Shown: positions 1 to 7,838 of the stretch, one piece after another
Layout: each line of letters opens with the position of its first letter
Numbering within the stretch: position 1 is the stretch's first letter
Assembly (NCBI GenBank): GCA_041912595.1
Contig: JAYRMR010000002.1
Coordinates: 1 to 64,000, forward strand
DNA: 64,000 nucleotides
Origin: Roseateles_B sp041912595
GTDB lineage: Bacteria; Pseudomonadota; Gammaproteobacteria; Burkholderiales; Burkholderiaceae_C
Direction of reading: 5' to 3'
Notes under the pieces: generated by a model
The model's input: only the letters and a program-made list of their open reading frames with translations
The model's database searches: none
Told to the model about the DNA's origin: nothing
Translations under genes and position numbers: made by a program

Positions 1-89
1 GCCGCATTTCTAGGCATCGGCAAAACCCTCGGCTTGAGATTTCCGGGGGGCTTCGGTACCATCTTGCCTTCAGGATTCAGGGTAAACCC

Positions 90-545
90 GTGTTTTTGCT
101 CGATCGGTCAGGGGCTGGGCCCGCATGGCGTCCGTGGGGCAGAGCCCTGGCAGCGGCCGTCGGTGCCGTCGCCACAGCGGCTGTCCTTGCGACGGCGCCC
201 GCAGCGCACGCCAAGGGAAACGCCTCTCAAGGCGCCAGCTCGACCGACGCAGCCAGCAGCACGGTGGCCTTGTCGGCCTTGCCGCGCGAAGCCCAGCAGA
301 CCCATCAGCTGATTCTCTCCGGGGGACCCTTCCCCTACGCGAAAGACGGCGTGGTGTTCGGCAATCGCGAAAGGCAGCTGCCGAAGAAGGCTCGCGGCTT
401 CTACCACGAATACACCGTCAAGACACCGGGGGCTCGCAACCGCGGTGCCCGGCGGATCGTGTGTGGCGGCCAGCCCCCCAGCAATCCCGAGGTTTGCTAT
501 TACACCGAGGATCATTACGCGAGCTTTCGCAAGATCGTGAAATGA
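90..545 (+). CDS. secreted guanyl-specific ribonuclease (RNase Sa/barnase superfamily)
   Basis: Predicted extracellular endoribonuclease that cleaves RNA after guanosine. The C-terminal half (about residues 65-151) reads like the Streptomyces RNase Sa core: a FYHEYTVKTPGARNRGARR block supplies the catalytic Glu (HEYTV) and Arg (RRIVCG), and the catalytic His lies in EDHYASF near the end. The N-terminus has an arginine-containing n-region, an Ala/Val-rich core and an AHA-type cleavage site around residue 41, so it is probably secreted. The start is a GTG with a weak ribosome-binding site, and the frame stays open to the left window edge, so a longer or different start is possible. A barstar-like inhibitor gene follows 46 nt downstream, which strongly supports the nuclease reading. 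The family and the inhibitor pairing are known; the physiological role here (RNA scavenging or competition) is inference. Confidence 0.88.
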   Translation: MFLLDRSGAGPAWRPWGRALAAAVGAVATAAVLATAPAAHAKGNASQGASSTDAASSTVALSALPREAQQTHQLILSGGPFPYAKDGVVFGNRERQLPKKARGFYHEYTVKTPGARNRGARRIVCGGQPPSNPEVCYYTEDHYASFRKIVK

Positions 546-591
546 GCAGCGGCGCACCCAGTTCTGTGACCATTCTAGGAGGAACGTGACC

Positions 592-987
592 ATGCTTTTG
601 CAGACCGTCCGTCCCAATATCGTGCAGGCCATACGGGCCTACCGCGTAGAGGACTTGATGCAGGCGGCCCAGGCGGCCGGCCAGCATTTCCTCTATGCCA
701 ACCTGACCGAGGCGGAATCCAAGCAGGAAGTGCTGGAAGGGATTGCACAGTCATTCCTCTTCCCCGCCCACTTCGGCAAGAACCTCGACGCGCTGTATGA
801 CTGCATGACCGACCTGGTCCACAAGTCGGGCGCTCAGCCGGGTTTTGTCGTGGTGCTGGAGCAGCTGCCGGACAACCTGCGCTTCGACCGTGAATCGCGC
901 GAGCAGCTGCTGGATGTCTTCCGCGATGCCGCCGACTACTGGAGCGACCGGAAGACACCCTTCCGGTGTTTCTATTCTTTTCAGTAG
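592..987 (+). CDS. barstar-family ribonuclease inhibitor
   Basis: Small cytoplasmic protein (131 aa) expected to bind and block the ribonuclease encoded just upstream. The barstar signature is visible: KQEVLEGIAQSFLFPAHFGK followed by NLDALYDCMTDL, matching the family pattern FGxNWDALxDCLTDL. A GTG at 586 would be only 3 nt after a perfect AGGAGG (577-582), whereas the ATG at 592 is 9 nt from it, so I take 592. The order nuclease then inhibitor on one strand, with a strong ribosome-binding site for the inhibitor, fits a protective gene that must be well translated. The protein could also inhibit other ribonucleases of this fold. Confidence 0.9.
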   Translation: MLLQTVRPNIVQAIRAYRVEDLMQAAQAAGQHFLYANLTEAESKQEVLEGIAQSFLFPAHFGKNLDALYDCMTDLVHKSGAQPGFVVVLEQLPDNLRFDRESREQLLDVFRDAADYWSDRKTPFRCFYSFQ

Positions 988-1022
988 CCCGCTCCCAAGA
1001 AAACGGGTCATGGGAGCGGGCT
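986..1022 (+). terminator. 12-bp perfect hairpin at the end of the barstar gene
   Basis: AGCCCGCTCCCA (986-997) and its exact inverse (1011-1022) are separated by 13 nt, starting inside the barstar stop codon. There is no T-run after it, so it may act as a 3' stabilising stem or weak terminator rather than a classical intrinsic terminator. Confidence 0.55.
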
Positions 1023-1157
1023 GCTGAGGTGGCCCCGGTTGCTGAGAAGCCTGCAACGAAGAGCAGCAAGGCTGCTGCGAATGCCAATTTCGGCATGAAC
1101 ATGCCAATGATGAGCAGCGCGTTCGATACGGCCATGTGGCTCAGCGCTGCATGAGAT

Positions 1158-1226
1158 CCCCCCTACGGCCTGACGGCCTCCCCCTCGAGGGGGCAATACC
1201 GACTGCCCGGCAAAGCCGGATCAGCG
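1158..1226. repeat. dispersed palindromic intergenic repeat, copy 1
   Basis: CCCCCCTAC, then a GGCCTCCCCCTCGAGGGGG palindrome, then GCCCGGCAAAGCCGGATC. The same framework recurs at 60047-60115. Repeats of this type are common between genes in Burkholderiales; the function is not established. Confidence 0.7.
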
Positions 1227-1242
1227 GTATTTGCTGGGGGCG

Positions 1243-1280
1243 AAGCCCACCGGGTTGCACCGGTGGGCTTCTTTGTTTTT
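1243..1280 (+). terminator. intrinsic terminator
   Basis: An 11-bp perfect stem (AAGCCCACCGG, 1243-1253, with 1260-1270), a 6-nt loop, and the T-rich tail TTCTTTGTTTTT to 1280. It would end plus-strand transcription from the ribonuclease/barstar unit. Confidence 0.85.
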
Positions 1281-1445
1281 GGGAGGGGCTGGCGTCTTGG
1301 GGTCGCTGGGCACTCGGTGTGGGGGGCGATGGCGGGAGGGTGGTTTGGCTGCGATACCGGTCAGCCGAGCGGGGGTGGAAGGGTGACGGCTATCGGCCAT
1401 GAGTCGACGTATATCAGCGGCAGCTATCGGGATAGGTTAGCCAAA

Positions 1446-1730
1446 ATGATCAAGCCTGAGCTTTACGTCGACTTCAATGAAATGCTCGCACCGGATCTCG
1501 TGCTGCTCTCTGCGGAGGACAGCAAGGCTGCGGCGACGGGTGAGCAAATTTCGCTGCAAGCAGGGCTTCAAGTGGCCATCTTCATGGACGACTTCGACGA
1601 GAAGGGGCGTCGAGATGACCTTGTTGCATTTGGCGTTGTCGAGAAGAACACCTCAGCCGGCTGGGCTCAGCATGTGCGATGGTGTTGCCGCATTGACGAC
1701 AGCGGCATTCGCCGTCGCTCGGAACTGTGA
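1446..1730 (+). CDS. conserved hypothetical protein, 94 aa
   Basis: Small soluble acidic protein with no signal peptide or membrane segment. It opens MIKPELYVDFNEMLAPDLVL, with a central hydrophobic strand and FMDDFDEKGRRDDLVAFGVV, and closes with a tryptophan/cysteine patch (HVRWCCRIDDSGIR). The pattern of beta-strands and acidic turns looks like a real folded domain and resembles short hypothetical proteins I have seen in other proteobacteria, but I cannot assign a function. I take the ATG at 1446 because the residues encoded before it (from 1263) overlap the terminator and look non-coding. Its stop lies 71 nt before the next start, so the genes may be co-transcribed. Confidence 0.7.
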   Translation: MIKPELYVDFNEMLAPDLVLLSAEDSKAAATGEQISLQAGLQVAIFMDDFDEKGRRDDLVAFGVVEKNTSAGWAQHVRWCCRIDDSGIRRRSEL

Positions 1731-1801
1731 CCTTGCTGAGCGGCCTTTATCGGCCAGTTGCGGCCGCAGGCAAGGGTCTGCTTTCGAGAACGGCAAATCA
1801 G

Positions 1802-2107
1802 ATGAAGACACCCCAGGAGAAGAAGCGTCTCAGCTACGCCAAAGACCGGCGCAACACCTACGGCGAGAACAGCAAGGCGTCACGAAAGGGAATCCCGCTT
1901 TCGAAGGCGAGGTCGATCCGGGCCAACAGGCATGCGCAGGAAAATCTGCTGGCGGCAGCCACCACCGCGAGCAACTCAGACGAACTAGCGGACGTCGAGC
2001 TCCAGGTGCGAACCGTTGGACCAAGGCAGTGGAAGAAGTCGCCCGACAAGCCGCTGGGAGAAGTACTGGCCCGCCGTCGGCAGCGCAAGATTGCCAAAGG
2101 CCTCTAG
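1802..2107 (+). CDS. conserved hypothetical basic protein, 101 aa
   Basis: Very basic, hydrophilic small protein beginning MKTPQEKKRLSYAKDRRNTY and continuing GENSKASRKGIPLSKAR, then SIRANRHAQ, with a C-terminus KIAKGL. The Lys/Arg-rich start suggests nucleic-acid or ribosome contact, but there is no recognised motif. The open frame extends upstream to 1727; the protein-like region starts at 1802, so I use that ATG. It looks like one of the short hypothetical families often found among accessory genes of Gammaproteobacteria and Betaproteobacteria. Function unknown. Confidence 0.7.
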   Translation: MKTPQEKKRLSYAKDRRNTYGENSKASRKGIPLSKARSIRANRHAQENLLAAATTASNSDELADVELQVRTVGPRQWKKSPDKPLGEVLARRRQRKIAKGL

Positions 2108-2170
2108 GACTGTCTCGCTGGAGCCAGGAGCGGCCGGTTGTGACCAGCGGCTTTCCGGTAGGCTAGCCCC

Positions 2171-2434
2171 ATGAAGTTTCGCTCAGCACTCGTTCACATC
2201 GCCGTGGCTGCGGCCATTGGCGGGCTGATATCCGCCTTCACACCGGCGAGGTGGGCGGCTGCGGCACTGTGGGTGTCTGCAGCGATGCTTACAAACGGAG
2301 CGGTCGCCACCATTGAAGACGCTAGTCCAAGAGGCTTTGACAACCCCAATGGATTGAGCACTCAGTCGGGAACGGGCTGGATTGCGTTCAAGTGCTGCGC
2401 GATAGCGCTCGGGCTGGCGATCCAGATCATTTGA
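2171..2434 (+). CDS. small hypothetical membrane protein, 87 aa
   Basis: It has a short N-terminal hydrophobic stretch (about residues 7-45: HIAVAAAIGGLISAF and AAAALWVSAAMLTNGAVA) and a C-terminal hydrophobic segment (IAFKCCAIALGLAIQII), giving two or three predicted membrane helices joined by a polar loop rich in Gly/Asn/Ser. Likely an inner-membrane protein. No family is recognised. GC content is lower than in the neighbouring housekeeping genes, in keeping with the accessory character of the 1.4-2.9 kb stretch. Confidence 0.6.
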   Translation: MKFRSALVHIAVAAAIGGLISAFTPARWAAAALWVSAAMLTNGAVATIEDASPRGFDNPNGLSTQSGTGWIAFKCCAIALGLAIQII

Positions 2435-2477
2435 TTCTCACTGCGTTGAACTAGTCGCCAGGAGCGGGCGCTCTGCT

Positions 2478-2921
2478 ATGCCAAATGTTCCATTAGAGAA
2501 AGAACAGTTCTGGTTCAAATCGTCGCTGTTCGATATTGAACCTGGCGAAGACGCTGAGACTAATCCGTTGTGCTTTGGCCGGGCACTTGCCAACTGGCTT
2601 GCCGCTGAACTGCGCCGTGAGGGCATCGACGTTGATGACGTCTTCCCTGAGGACTGGGGATGGTGCGTCATGGTGCGAAGGGCACCGTTTCTGCTGTGGA
2701 TTGGTTGCGGCAACGTCCACAACTACGAGAAGCAGGGGCCAGACGATACTTTGCCGCGAAGCGAGGATGTTGTCTGGACTTGCATCGTCGTCGCCGAAGT
2801 TCCGCTGTTGAAGCGGCTATTCCGTAGACCATCCACCGAGCCCGCAGTCAAGGAACTGTATGCGCGGGTCAAGCGAATCGTGTCGACGGCGCGAGCAACG
2901 ACGTTGGTGGATGAACCTTAA
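2478..2921 (+). CDS. conserved hypothetical protein, 147 aa
   Basis: Soluble protein with a well-defined conserved-looking core: EQFWFKSSLFDIEPGEDAE, NPLCFGRALANWLAAELR, then the Trp-rich FPEDWGWCVMVRRAPFLLWI. The pattern resembles a widespread uncharacterised bacterial family of similar size. The C-terminal third is helical and basic (LKRLFRRPS...LYARVKRIV). It is the last of four small plus-strand genes after the ribonuclease/inhibitor pair. There is no signal peptide or membrane segment. Its function is unknown, and I would not call it an immunity protein on position alone. Confidence 0.75.
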   Translation: MPNVPLEKEQFWFKSSLFDIEPGEDAETNPLCFGRALANWLAAELRREGIDVDDVFPEDWGWCVMVRRAPFLLWIGCGNVHNYEKQGPDDTLPRSEDVVWTCIVVAEVPLLKRLFRRPSTEPAVKELYARVKRIVSTARATTLVDEP

Positions 2922-3092
2922 GCAGCTGGTCTTGCCGGCCGGAGGCTCGCCGTACGAATGGCGGTTATCCGGCACTCAAACTAGTGAGGCGAATGCCGCT
3001 GATGGGTCGATAGCCGCCGTTTGCCTACGACTCATCGAACGACCGGTCCCCGCCTTCAGCCACCACCGCATCCAACCCACTGCACCCCCAAG

Positions 3093-3119
3093 AAAAAGGC
3101 CCGCCGATCGGCGGGCCTT
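3093..3119 (-). terminator. intrinsic terminator of the lptD-surA-rsmA transcript
   Basis: A 10-bp perfect stem (AAGGCCCGCC, 3096-3105, with 3110-3119) and a GATC loop. Read on the minus strand it is followed by a T-run. It sits directly after the rsmA stop codon. Confidence 0.85.
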
Positions 3120-3120
3120 G

Positions 3121-3882
3121 TCACTTCTGGAGCTGCTGCGCCAGCGCGACGTATTCGTGCACCGGCACTTCCTCGGCCCGCCGCTGCAGGTCGAAGTGCC
3201 CCTGGAAGCCGCGCTGGGCGAGCCAGACGCCGAGGCTGTGACGCAGGAGCTTGCGGCGCTGGGAGAAGGCCGCAGCGACCATCTGCTCGAGCAGGGCCGC
3301 ATCGAGCGCCGGCGGCACGGCCAGCGGGATCATGCGCACGATGGCGGAGTCCACCCGCGGGGGCGGGTCGAAGCACTCCGGCGGCACGTCCAGCACCGAC
3401 TCGATCTGGTAACGCCACTGCAGCATCACGGAGAGGCGGCCGTAGTCCTTGTTGCCCGGCGCCGCCGCCATGCGGTCCACGACTTCCTTCTGCAGCATGA
3501 AGTGGTGGTCCACGACATGGTCCACGAAGCCCAGCAGATGGAAGAGGATGGGCGTGGAGATGTTGTAGGGCAGGTTGCCGACGACGCGGATCTTCTTGCC
3601 CTTGGCCGCCGCGATGGCCGCGAAATCGACCTTCAGGACGTCGGACTCGATCACCTCGAGGTCCCCCCGCTTGCGCAGGCGGGCCGCGAGGTCGCGGTCC
3701 AGCTCGATCACGGTCAGCGGCTGGATGCGCGCCACCAGCGGCAGCGTCATGGCCCCCAGGCCGGGGCCGATCTCCACCATGGCATCACCGGCCTCCGGCG
3801 CGATGGCGTCGATGATGGACTCGATCATCACGCGGTCGGTCAGGAAGTGCTGACCGAAGCGCTTGCGGGCGACGTGCTGCAT
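3121..3882 (-). CDS. rsmA: 16S rRNA (adenine1518/1519-N6)-dimethyltransferase RsmA/KsgA
   Basis: Dimethylates two adjacent adenosines in the 3'-terminal hairpin of 16S rRNA during late 30S assembly, using S-adenosylmethionine. The protein is 253 aa, normal for the family. The N-terminal KRFGQHFLTD, the SAM-binding VEIGPGLGAMT (36-46), the acidic ELD at the end of strand 2, and the catalytic NLPYNIS (103-109) are all present, as is the C-terminal FSQRRKLLRHSL. It follows surA by 13 nt on the same strand and ends at a terminator, so it is the last gene of the lptD-surA-rsmA operon. pdxA, which often lies between surA and rsmA in proteobacteria, is absent here. Confidence 0.97.
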   Translation of the reverse strand: MQHVARKRFGQHFLTDRVMIESIIDAIAPEAGDAMVEIGPGLGAMTLPLVARIQPLTVIELDRDLAARLRKRGDLEVIESDVLKVDFAAIAAAKGKKIRVVGNLPYNISTPILFHLLGFVDHVVDHHFMLQKEVVDRMAAAPGNKDYGRLSVMLQWRYQIESVLDVPPECFDPPPRVDSAIVRMIPLAVPPALDAALLEQMVAAAFSQRRKLLRHSLGVWLAQRGFQGHFDLQRRAEEVPVHEYVALAQQLQK

Positions 3883-3895
3883 CAGGCGCCTTCGC

Positions 3896-5221
3896 TCACT
3901 GCCACTCGCGCATCTCGATGAAGGCGTTGGCGCGCAACTCCTTCACCCAGTCCTTGTAGGCATCCTCGTAGCGGCGCTCACGCAGCGCGGCACGCGCCTG
4001 CTCACGCAGCTGCTTGGGCTGCAGCTCGACCTGCCGGCGCTCCAGCACCTGGATCATGTGCATGCCGAAGCGCGAGACCACCGGACCGGAGATGCCATTC
4101 AGCGGCAGGGCGTTCATGGCCTCCTCGAACTCGGGCACGAAATTGCCCGGGCCCGCCCAGCCGAGATCGCCGCCATTGGGAGCACTGCCGTCCTCCGAGT
4201 TCTCGCGGGCGACCTGCTCGAAGGTGACCTGCTTGGACTCGATGGCGCGCTTGAACTCCTGCAGGCGGCGCGCAGCCACCTCGGCCGTCAGCTGCTGCGA
4301 GGGGCGCAGCAGCACGTGGCGCGAGTGGGTCTCGGTGATGATGTTGGGATTGGCCGCGGCCTCCCGGGCCAGCAGCTTGATGATGTGGAAGCCCACGTCC
4401 GAGCGGATCAGGCGCGGATTCACCTGGCCGGGCTTGAGCTCGCGCACGGCGTCCACGAAGACGTCCGGCAGGCGGTCGGCCTGGCGCAGGCCCACTTCAC
4501 CGCCGCGCTCGCGGTTGGCATCCTCCGAGAACTCGCGGGCCACCTTGACGAAGTCCTCACCGGCCTTGATGCGGGCCAGCGCCGTTTCGGCACGGGCCTT
4601 GCGCTCGGCGACCTGGGCCTCCGTGCTCTTCTCCGGGATCGGCACCAGCACCTGCGCGACGTTCAGCTGCGGGTTGCTGTCCGCCTTGGCCTGGCGTTCC
4701 TCGAGATAGCGGTCGATGTCGCCGTCGGTGATGCTGATGCGCTTCTGCACCTCGCGCTCACGCACGCGCTCGATGAGCATCTGGTCGCGCAGGTTCTCGC
4801 GGAAGGTGCGGAAGTCCATGCCGTCCGCCTTGAGGCGCTCGCGGAGCTCCGGCATGGTCAGCTTGTTCTGGGCCGCCACGTTGGCGACCACGCGGTCCAG
4901 CTCCGGCTCGTCGATGCGCGACCCCGTCTCGCGGGCCAGCGTCACCATGGCGCGCTCCTCGATCAGGGACTCCATGGCCTGCTTGCGCAGCGCTTCCATG
5001 TCGGGATTGGCCTCGCCCCGGCGGCGGGCTTCCTCGCGCGCGCGCTCGGCCCGCAAGGTGATTTCACTGGCCGCCACGACGTCCTGGTTCACCACGACCG
5101 CGATATGGTCCCCGGGCTTGATGCGGCTGGCACCGGTCTGGGCCGAGGCCAGGGGCAGCACGCCAGCGCAGAGGCCGGCGAGGAGAAGAATGCGTAGGGA
5201 CAGATCAGTCATAGATGCCAT
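3896..5221 (-). CDS. surA: periplasmic peptidyl-prolyl isomerase/chaperone SurA
   Basis: Periplasmic chaperone that escorts unfolded outer-membrane proteins, including LptD, to the assembly machinery. A signal peptide (LLLAGLCAGVLPLASAQ) is followed by the N-terminal chaperone region with a basic/acidic helical segment, then two parvulin domains: the first ends near GFHIIKLL, the second spans SRHVLLRPSQ to GMHMIQVLERR and contains NGGDLGW. The length, 441 aa, is typical. Two start codons are possible, 5221 (MASMTD) and 5212 (MTD); neither has a clear ribosome-binding site, and both overlap the end of lptD, implying translational coupling. The conserved lptD-surA order matches the shared job in outer-membrane biogenesis. 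Confidence 0.96.
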   Translation of the reverse strand: MASMTDLSLRILLLAGLCAGVLPLASAQTGASRIKPGDHIAVVVNQDVVAASEITLRAERAREEARRRGEANPDMEALRKQAMESLIEERAMVTLARETGSRIDEPELDRVVANVAAQNKLTMPELRERLKADGMDFRTFRENLRDQMLIERVREREVQKRISITDGDIDRYLEERQAKADSNPQLNVAQVLVPIPEKSTEAQVAERKARAETALARIKAGEDFVKVAREFSEDANRERGGEVGLRQADRLPDVFVDAVRELKPGQVNPRLIRSDVGFHIIKLLAREAAANPNIITETHSRHVLLRPSQQLTAEVAARRLQEFKRAIESKQVTFEQVARENSEDGSAPNGGDLGWAGPGNFVPEFEEAMNALPLNGISGPVVSRFGMHMIQVLERRQVELQPKQLREQARAALRERRYEDAYKDWVKELRANAFIEMREWQ

Positions 5222-7709
5222 GAGAGCTGGCCGAGCGGTCTGAGCTCAGCTGACGGTAACCGGGGATATTGTCCTTCAAGACCTTGAGCGCATTGGAACC
5301 CAGCTGGGAGAGGCCCACCAGCTCGATCTGCAGCAGCAGCCGCGTGTTGGTTTCGGCGCGGCCGGCGGAGAGCCGCTCGGCACCGAAGCGCAGCACCCAG
5401 CAGCCCGCGTCGTACTCGAAACCCACCACCGAGTCGGTGAGCCGGCGGTCGCGCATGCTGTACTGGACGCGACCGGCGCTGTACCACGCGCCCCCGCAGC
5501 TGGCCGTGCTGCTGCGGCGCTGCGGACGCTCGGCCGCGCCAAAGAGCGGCCACTGCCAGGCCAGCTCGACCTGCTCGCTCTGCTCGCGGGCCAGGCGGTA
5601 GGCCACGCTGACGGTGCGGAAGGGGCCGGGGGCGTAGCGGGCGCGGAGCACCGATCGCATGGTTCGGCCGCTCTCGGGGCTGTACTGCAGGGCGCCGTCC
5701 ATCCACCAGCGGCGGTCCAGGTGCGCCGCCCCGAAGAGCAGCACGTCGGAGACCCGCTGCGACACCGGCTTGTCGTCCGGCGTCACACGCTGGTCCTGGA
5801 AGAGGAAGCGCTGCACCAGGCCCAGGCGCAGCATCTCCTCGCCCTGGGCGGCATCGAGCCAGCGCGAGGTCACGCCCGCCGTCAGCGAATGGGCATCGGA
5901 GACGCGGTCCACGCCGGAGAACTGGTTCTCGGCATAGATGGAATCGGCGTTGAAGTCCTTGACGGCGCTGTCGAAGCGCGGGAAGAGGTCCTGCTGGCGG
6001 TACGGCGTGCGGACGTAGAGCAGGCGCGGCTCCAGGCTCTGCTGCATGGCGCGGTCGAACAGCGTCGTGTTGCGCTCGAAGACCCAGCCATGGTCGAGGC
6101 TGAAGGTGGGGATGCTGCGGCCGAGGCTCGTGCGGCCGTCCGCCACCGGCTGGTCCAGGCGATAGCGCGCGGCGTTGATCGAGAGCTTGGGCACCAGCCA
6201 CCAGGCGGCACTGCCCATCGGCAGGCTCATGTGGCCCAGCAGGTGCATGCGCTCGCCGGTGTTCTGGCCCTGCGGCAGGGCGGCGGTGGCGAGGTCGAAG
6301 CGGTTGTACTCGAGCTCCAGCCCGCCCTCCAGGCGTGCGCGACGGCCCCAGGGGCGGAAGCCGGCCAGCACGACGTCATCCGCCTGGGTGTTCAGGCGCA
6401 GGCCGATCTGCGGCGAGCGCTGGTAGGGCGTCTCGAACTGCGAGGTCTCGTCCAGGCCCTGCAGGGCCTGCCAGCGCTGTACGCGGGCATAGGACTGCAT
6501 CTCGCCCCAGCCGTAGCTGCGCAGGCGGCTGAGGCTGAAATCGGCCGGGAGCAGGCGCTGCGGCACGTTCTGCAGGCGCCGTGGCATGTCCTTCCAGTAT
6601 TCGTCGTCGGACACCCGCTCGAGCCGCCAGCGGTAGCGCCAGTCGTCCACGAGCTCGCCGTCGTGGTTCAGGCGCAGGTCCCAGCGCGAGCGGTCGATGA
6701 GGCGGTCCTTGGGCAGCAGCGCGAGGTTCAGCTGGCCGCTGTGCCCGGGCTCGAGGTAGCGGAACTCGCTGTCCACGCCGGCGCCGCGGCGCGTCATGAA
6801 GAAGGGGGTGATCGTGGCGTCGCGCTGCGGCGCGATGTTCCAGTAGTACGGCAGGCCCAGCTCGAAGCCGCTGCGGTTGTCCAGGCCCATATTGGGCGGC
6901 AGCCAGCCCGACTTGCGGCCCTCGCCCAGCGGGAAGCTCAGCGCGGGCGCCGCGAGGATGGGCACGCCATAGAAGCGCAGGACCGCGTCTTCGGCCACGC
7001 CCTCGTTGGCGTCGAAATTCATGCGCAGCTGCTTCGTGGTCAGCTGCCAGGCCGGCCGGCCGCTGCCCTCCTCGACGGGGCAGCTGGAGTACGTCGCCTC
7101 GTCGGCCTGCACGCGGGAGGCGTCGAGGAAGCGCAGGCGCTGGGCGCGGCCGCTGCCGCCGGTCAGCGCGAAGCTGTACTGCGGCGCCAGGAACTCGCCC
7201 TCGAACTTCTCGAGGTAGAGCTGCAGGCTGGGCCCACGCACCACGGTGCCGTTGCGGCTGACCTCGACCGAGCCCTCGGCCCGGGCCAGGTCCTTGACAT
7301 GGTCGTAGCTGAGCTGGTCGGCGCGCAGCAGCAGGTCGCCGTAGCGCAGCCGCACCAGGCCCTGGGCCAGGGTCTGGGCGTCCACCTCGCTCTTGAGGGA
7401 ATCGGCCTCCAGCACCAGGGCCGGCTTCTGCTCGCTGCCATGGCGTGCCGGATCGAGGCTGCGGGCCGGCCGCAGGCGCGGCGGGATGGCCTCGGGGTCG
7501 ATCGACGACGGCGGGAGCGTCTGGGCGCCCACGCTCACGGCGGCGGCCGCCAGCGGCGTCAGCACGAGCAGGGAGCGCAGGGAGGGCAGCGGGGGGGTCA
7601 GGACGGAGGCGGGGCGCAGCACGGCGACGGCATCGTTCGGGGTGGAGTGGCAGCCCGCGAGGCAGGCCGGCGCTCGCCATGACGGCGGTTTGTAGAATTC
7701 ATTATCCAT
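5205..7709 (-). CDS. lptD: LPS-assembly outer-membrane protein LptD
   Basis: Outer-membrane beta-barrel that, with LptE, inserts lipopolysaccharide into the outer leaflet. The N-terminal OstA-like periplasmic domain begins after the signal peptide (LVLEADSLKSEVDAQ...LRADQLSYDH) and is followed by a long barrel with alternating aromatic strands. Cysteines in SSCPVEEG, TASCGGAW and DAGCWVLRF could provide the disulfides LptD needs. The ATG at 7709 gives 834 aa but places about 30 polar residues before the signal peptide. A GTG at 7622 (VLRPASVLTPPLPSLRSLLV) would give a cleaner signal peptide and may be the true start. The frame is open far upstream, but that part lies antisense to the amgK-like gene and is not coding. 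Confidence 0.95.
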   Translation of the reverse strand: MDNEFYKPPSWRAPACLAGCHSTPNDAVAVLRPASVLTPPLPSLRSLLVLTPLAAAAVSVGAQTLPPSSIDPEAIPPRLRPARSLDPARHGSEQKPALVLEADSLKSEVDAQTLAQGLVRLRYGDLLLRADQLSYDHVKDLARAEGSVEVSRNGTVVRGPSLQLYLEKFEGEFLAPQYSFALTGGSGRAQRLRFLDASRVQADEATYSSCPVEEGSGRPAWQLTTKQLRMNFDANEGVAEDAVLRFYGVPILAAPALSFPLGEGRKSGWLPPNMGLDNRSGFELGLPYYWNIAPQRDATITPFFMTRRGAGVDSEFRYLEPGHSGQLNLALLPKDRLIDRSRWDLRLNHDGELVDDWRYRWRLERVSDDEYWKDMPRRLQNVPQRLLPADFSLSRLRSYGWGEMQSYARVQRWQALQGLDETSQFETPYQRSPQIGLRLNTQADDVVLAGFRPWGRRARLEGGLELEYNRFDLATAALPQGQNTGERMHLLGHMSLPMGSAAWWLVPKLSINAARYRLDQPVADGRTSLGRSIPTFSLDHGWVFERNTTLFDRAMQQSLEPRLLYVRTPYRQQDLFPRFDSAVKDFNADSIYAENQFSGVDRVSDAHSLTAGVTSRWLDAAQGEEMLRLGLVQRFLFQDQRVTPDDKPVSQRVSDVLLFGAAHLDRRWWMDGALQYSPESGRTMRSVLRARYAPGPFRTVSVAYRLAREQSEQVELAWQWPLFGAAERPQRRSSTASCGGAWYSAGRVQYSMRDRRLTDSVVGFEYDAGCWVLRFGAERLSAGRAETNTRLLLQIELVGLSQLGSNALKVLKDNIPGYRQLSSDRSASSHGIYD

Positions 7710-7838
7710 GAGCCGGCTGCCACGCCCCCCTGCCGTCAGACAGGGATCGCCCGGCTCTCCCCTCACCCCCCGGATTCGCCCGGATTCACCCCGGATTCGC
7801 GCGGGTGACCCGAGCAACCCACGTTCCTGCTGCCGCCC

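Larger units (their letters stand above)
988..1445. other. 458-nt gap without a convincing gene
   Basis: Between the barstar gene and the next plausible start I see the hairpin at 986-1022, a palindromic repeat (1158-1226) and an intrinsic terminator (1243-1280). Short open frames exist on both strands, but none has a ribosome-binding site together with protein-like composition. One minus-strand frame from 1135 begins with a membrane-like stretch and then runs antisense through the barstar gene. Confidence 0.6.

Noticed and set aside
575..1135. Minus-strand frame beginning with a hydrophobic stretch (MAVSNALLIIGMFMPKLAFA)
   Set aside because: The first part looks membrane-like, but the frame runs antisense through the barstar gene, has no clear ribosome-binding site, and its later residues are Arg/Ser-rich as expected of a shadow frame.
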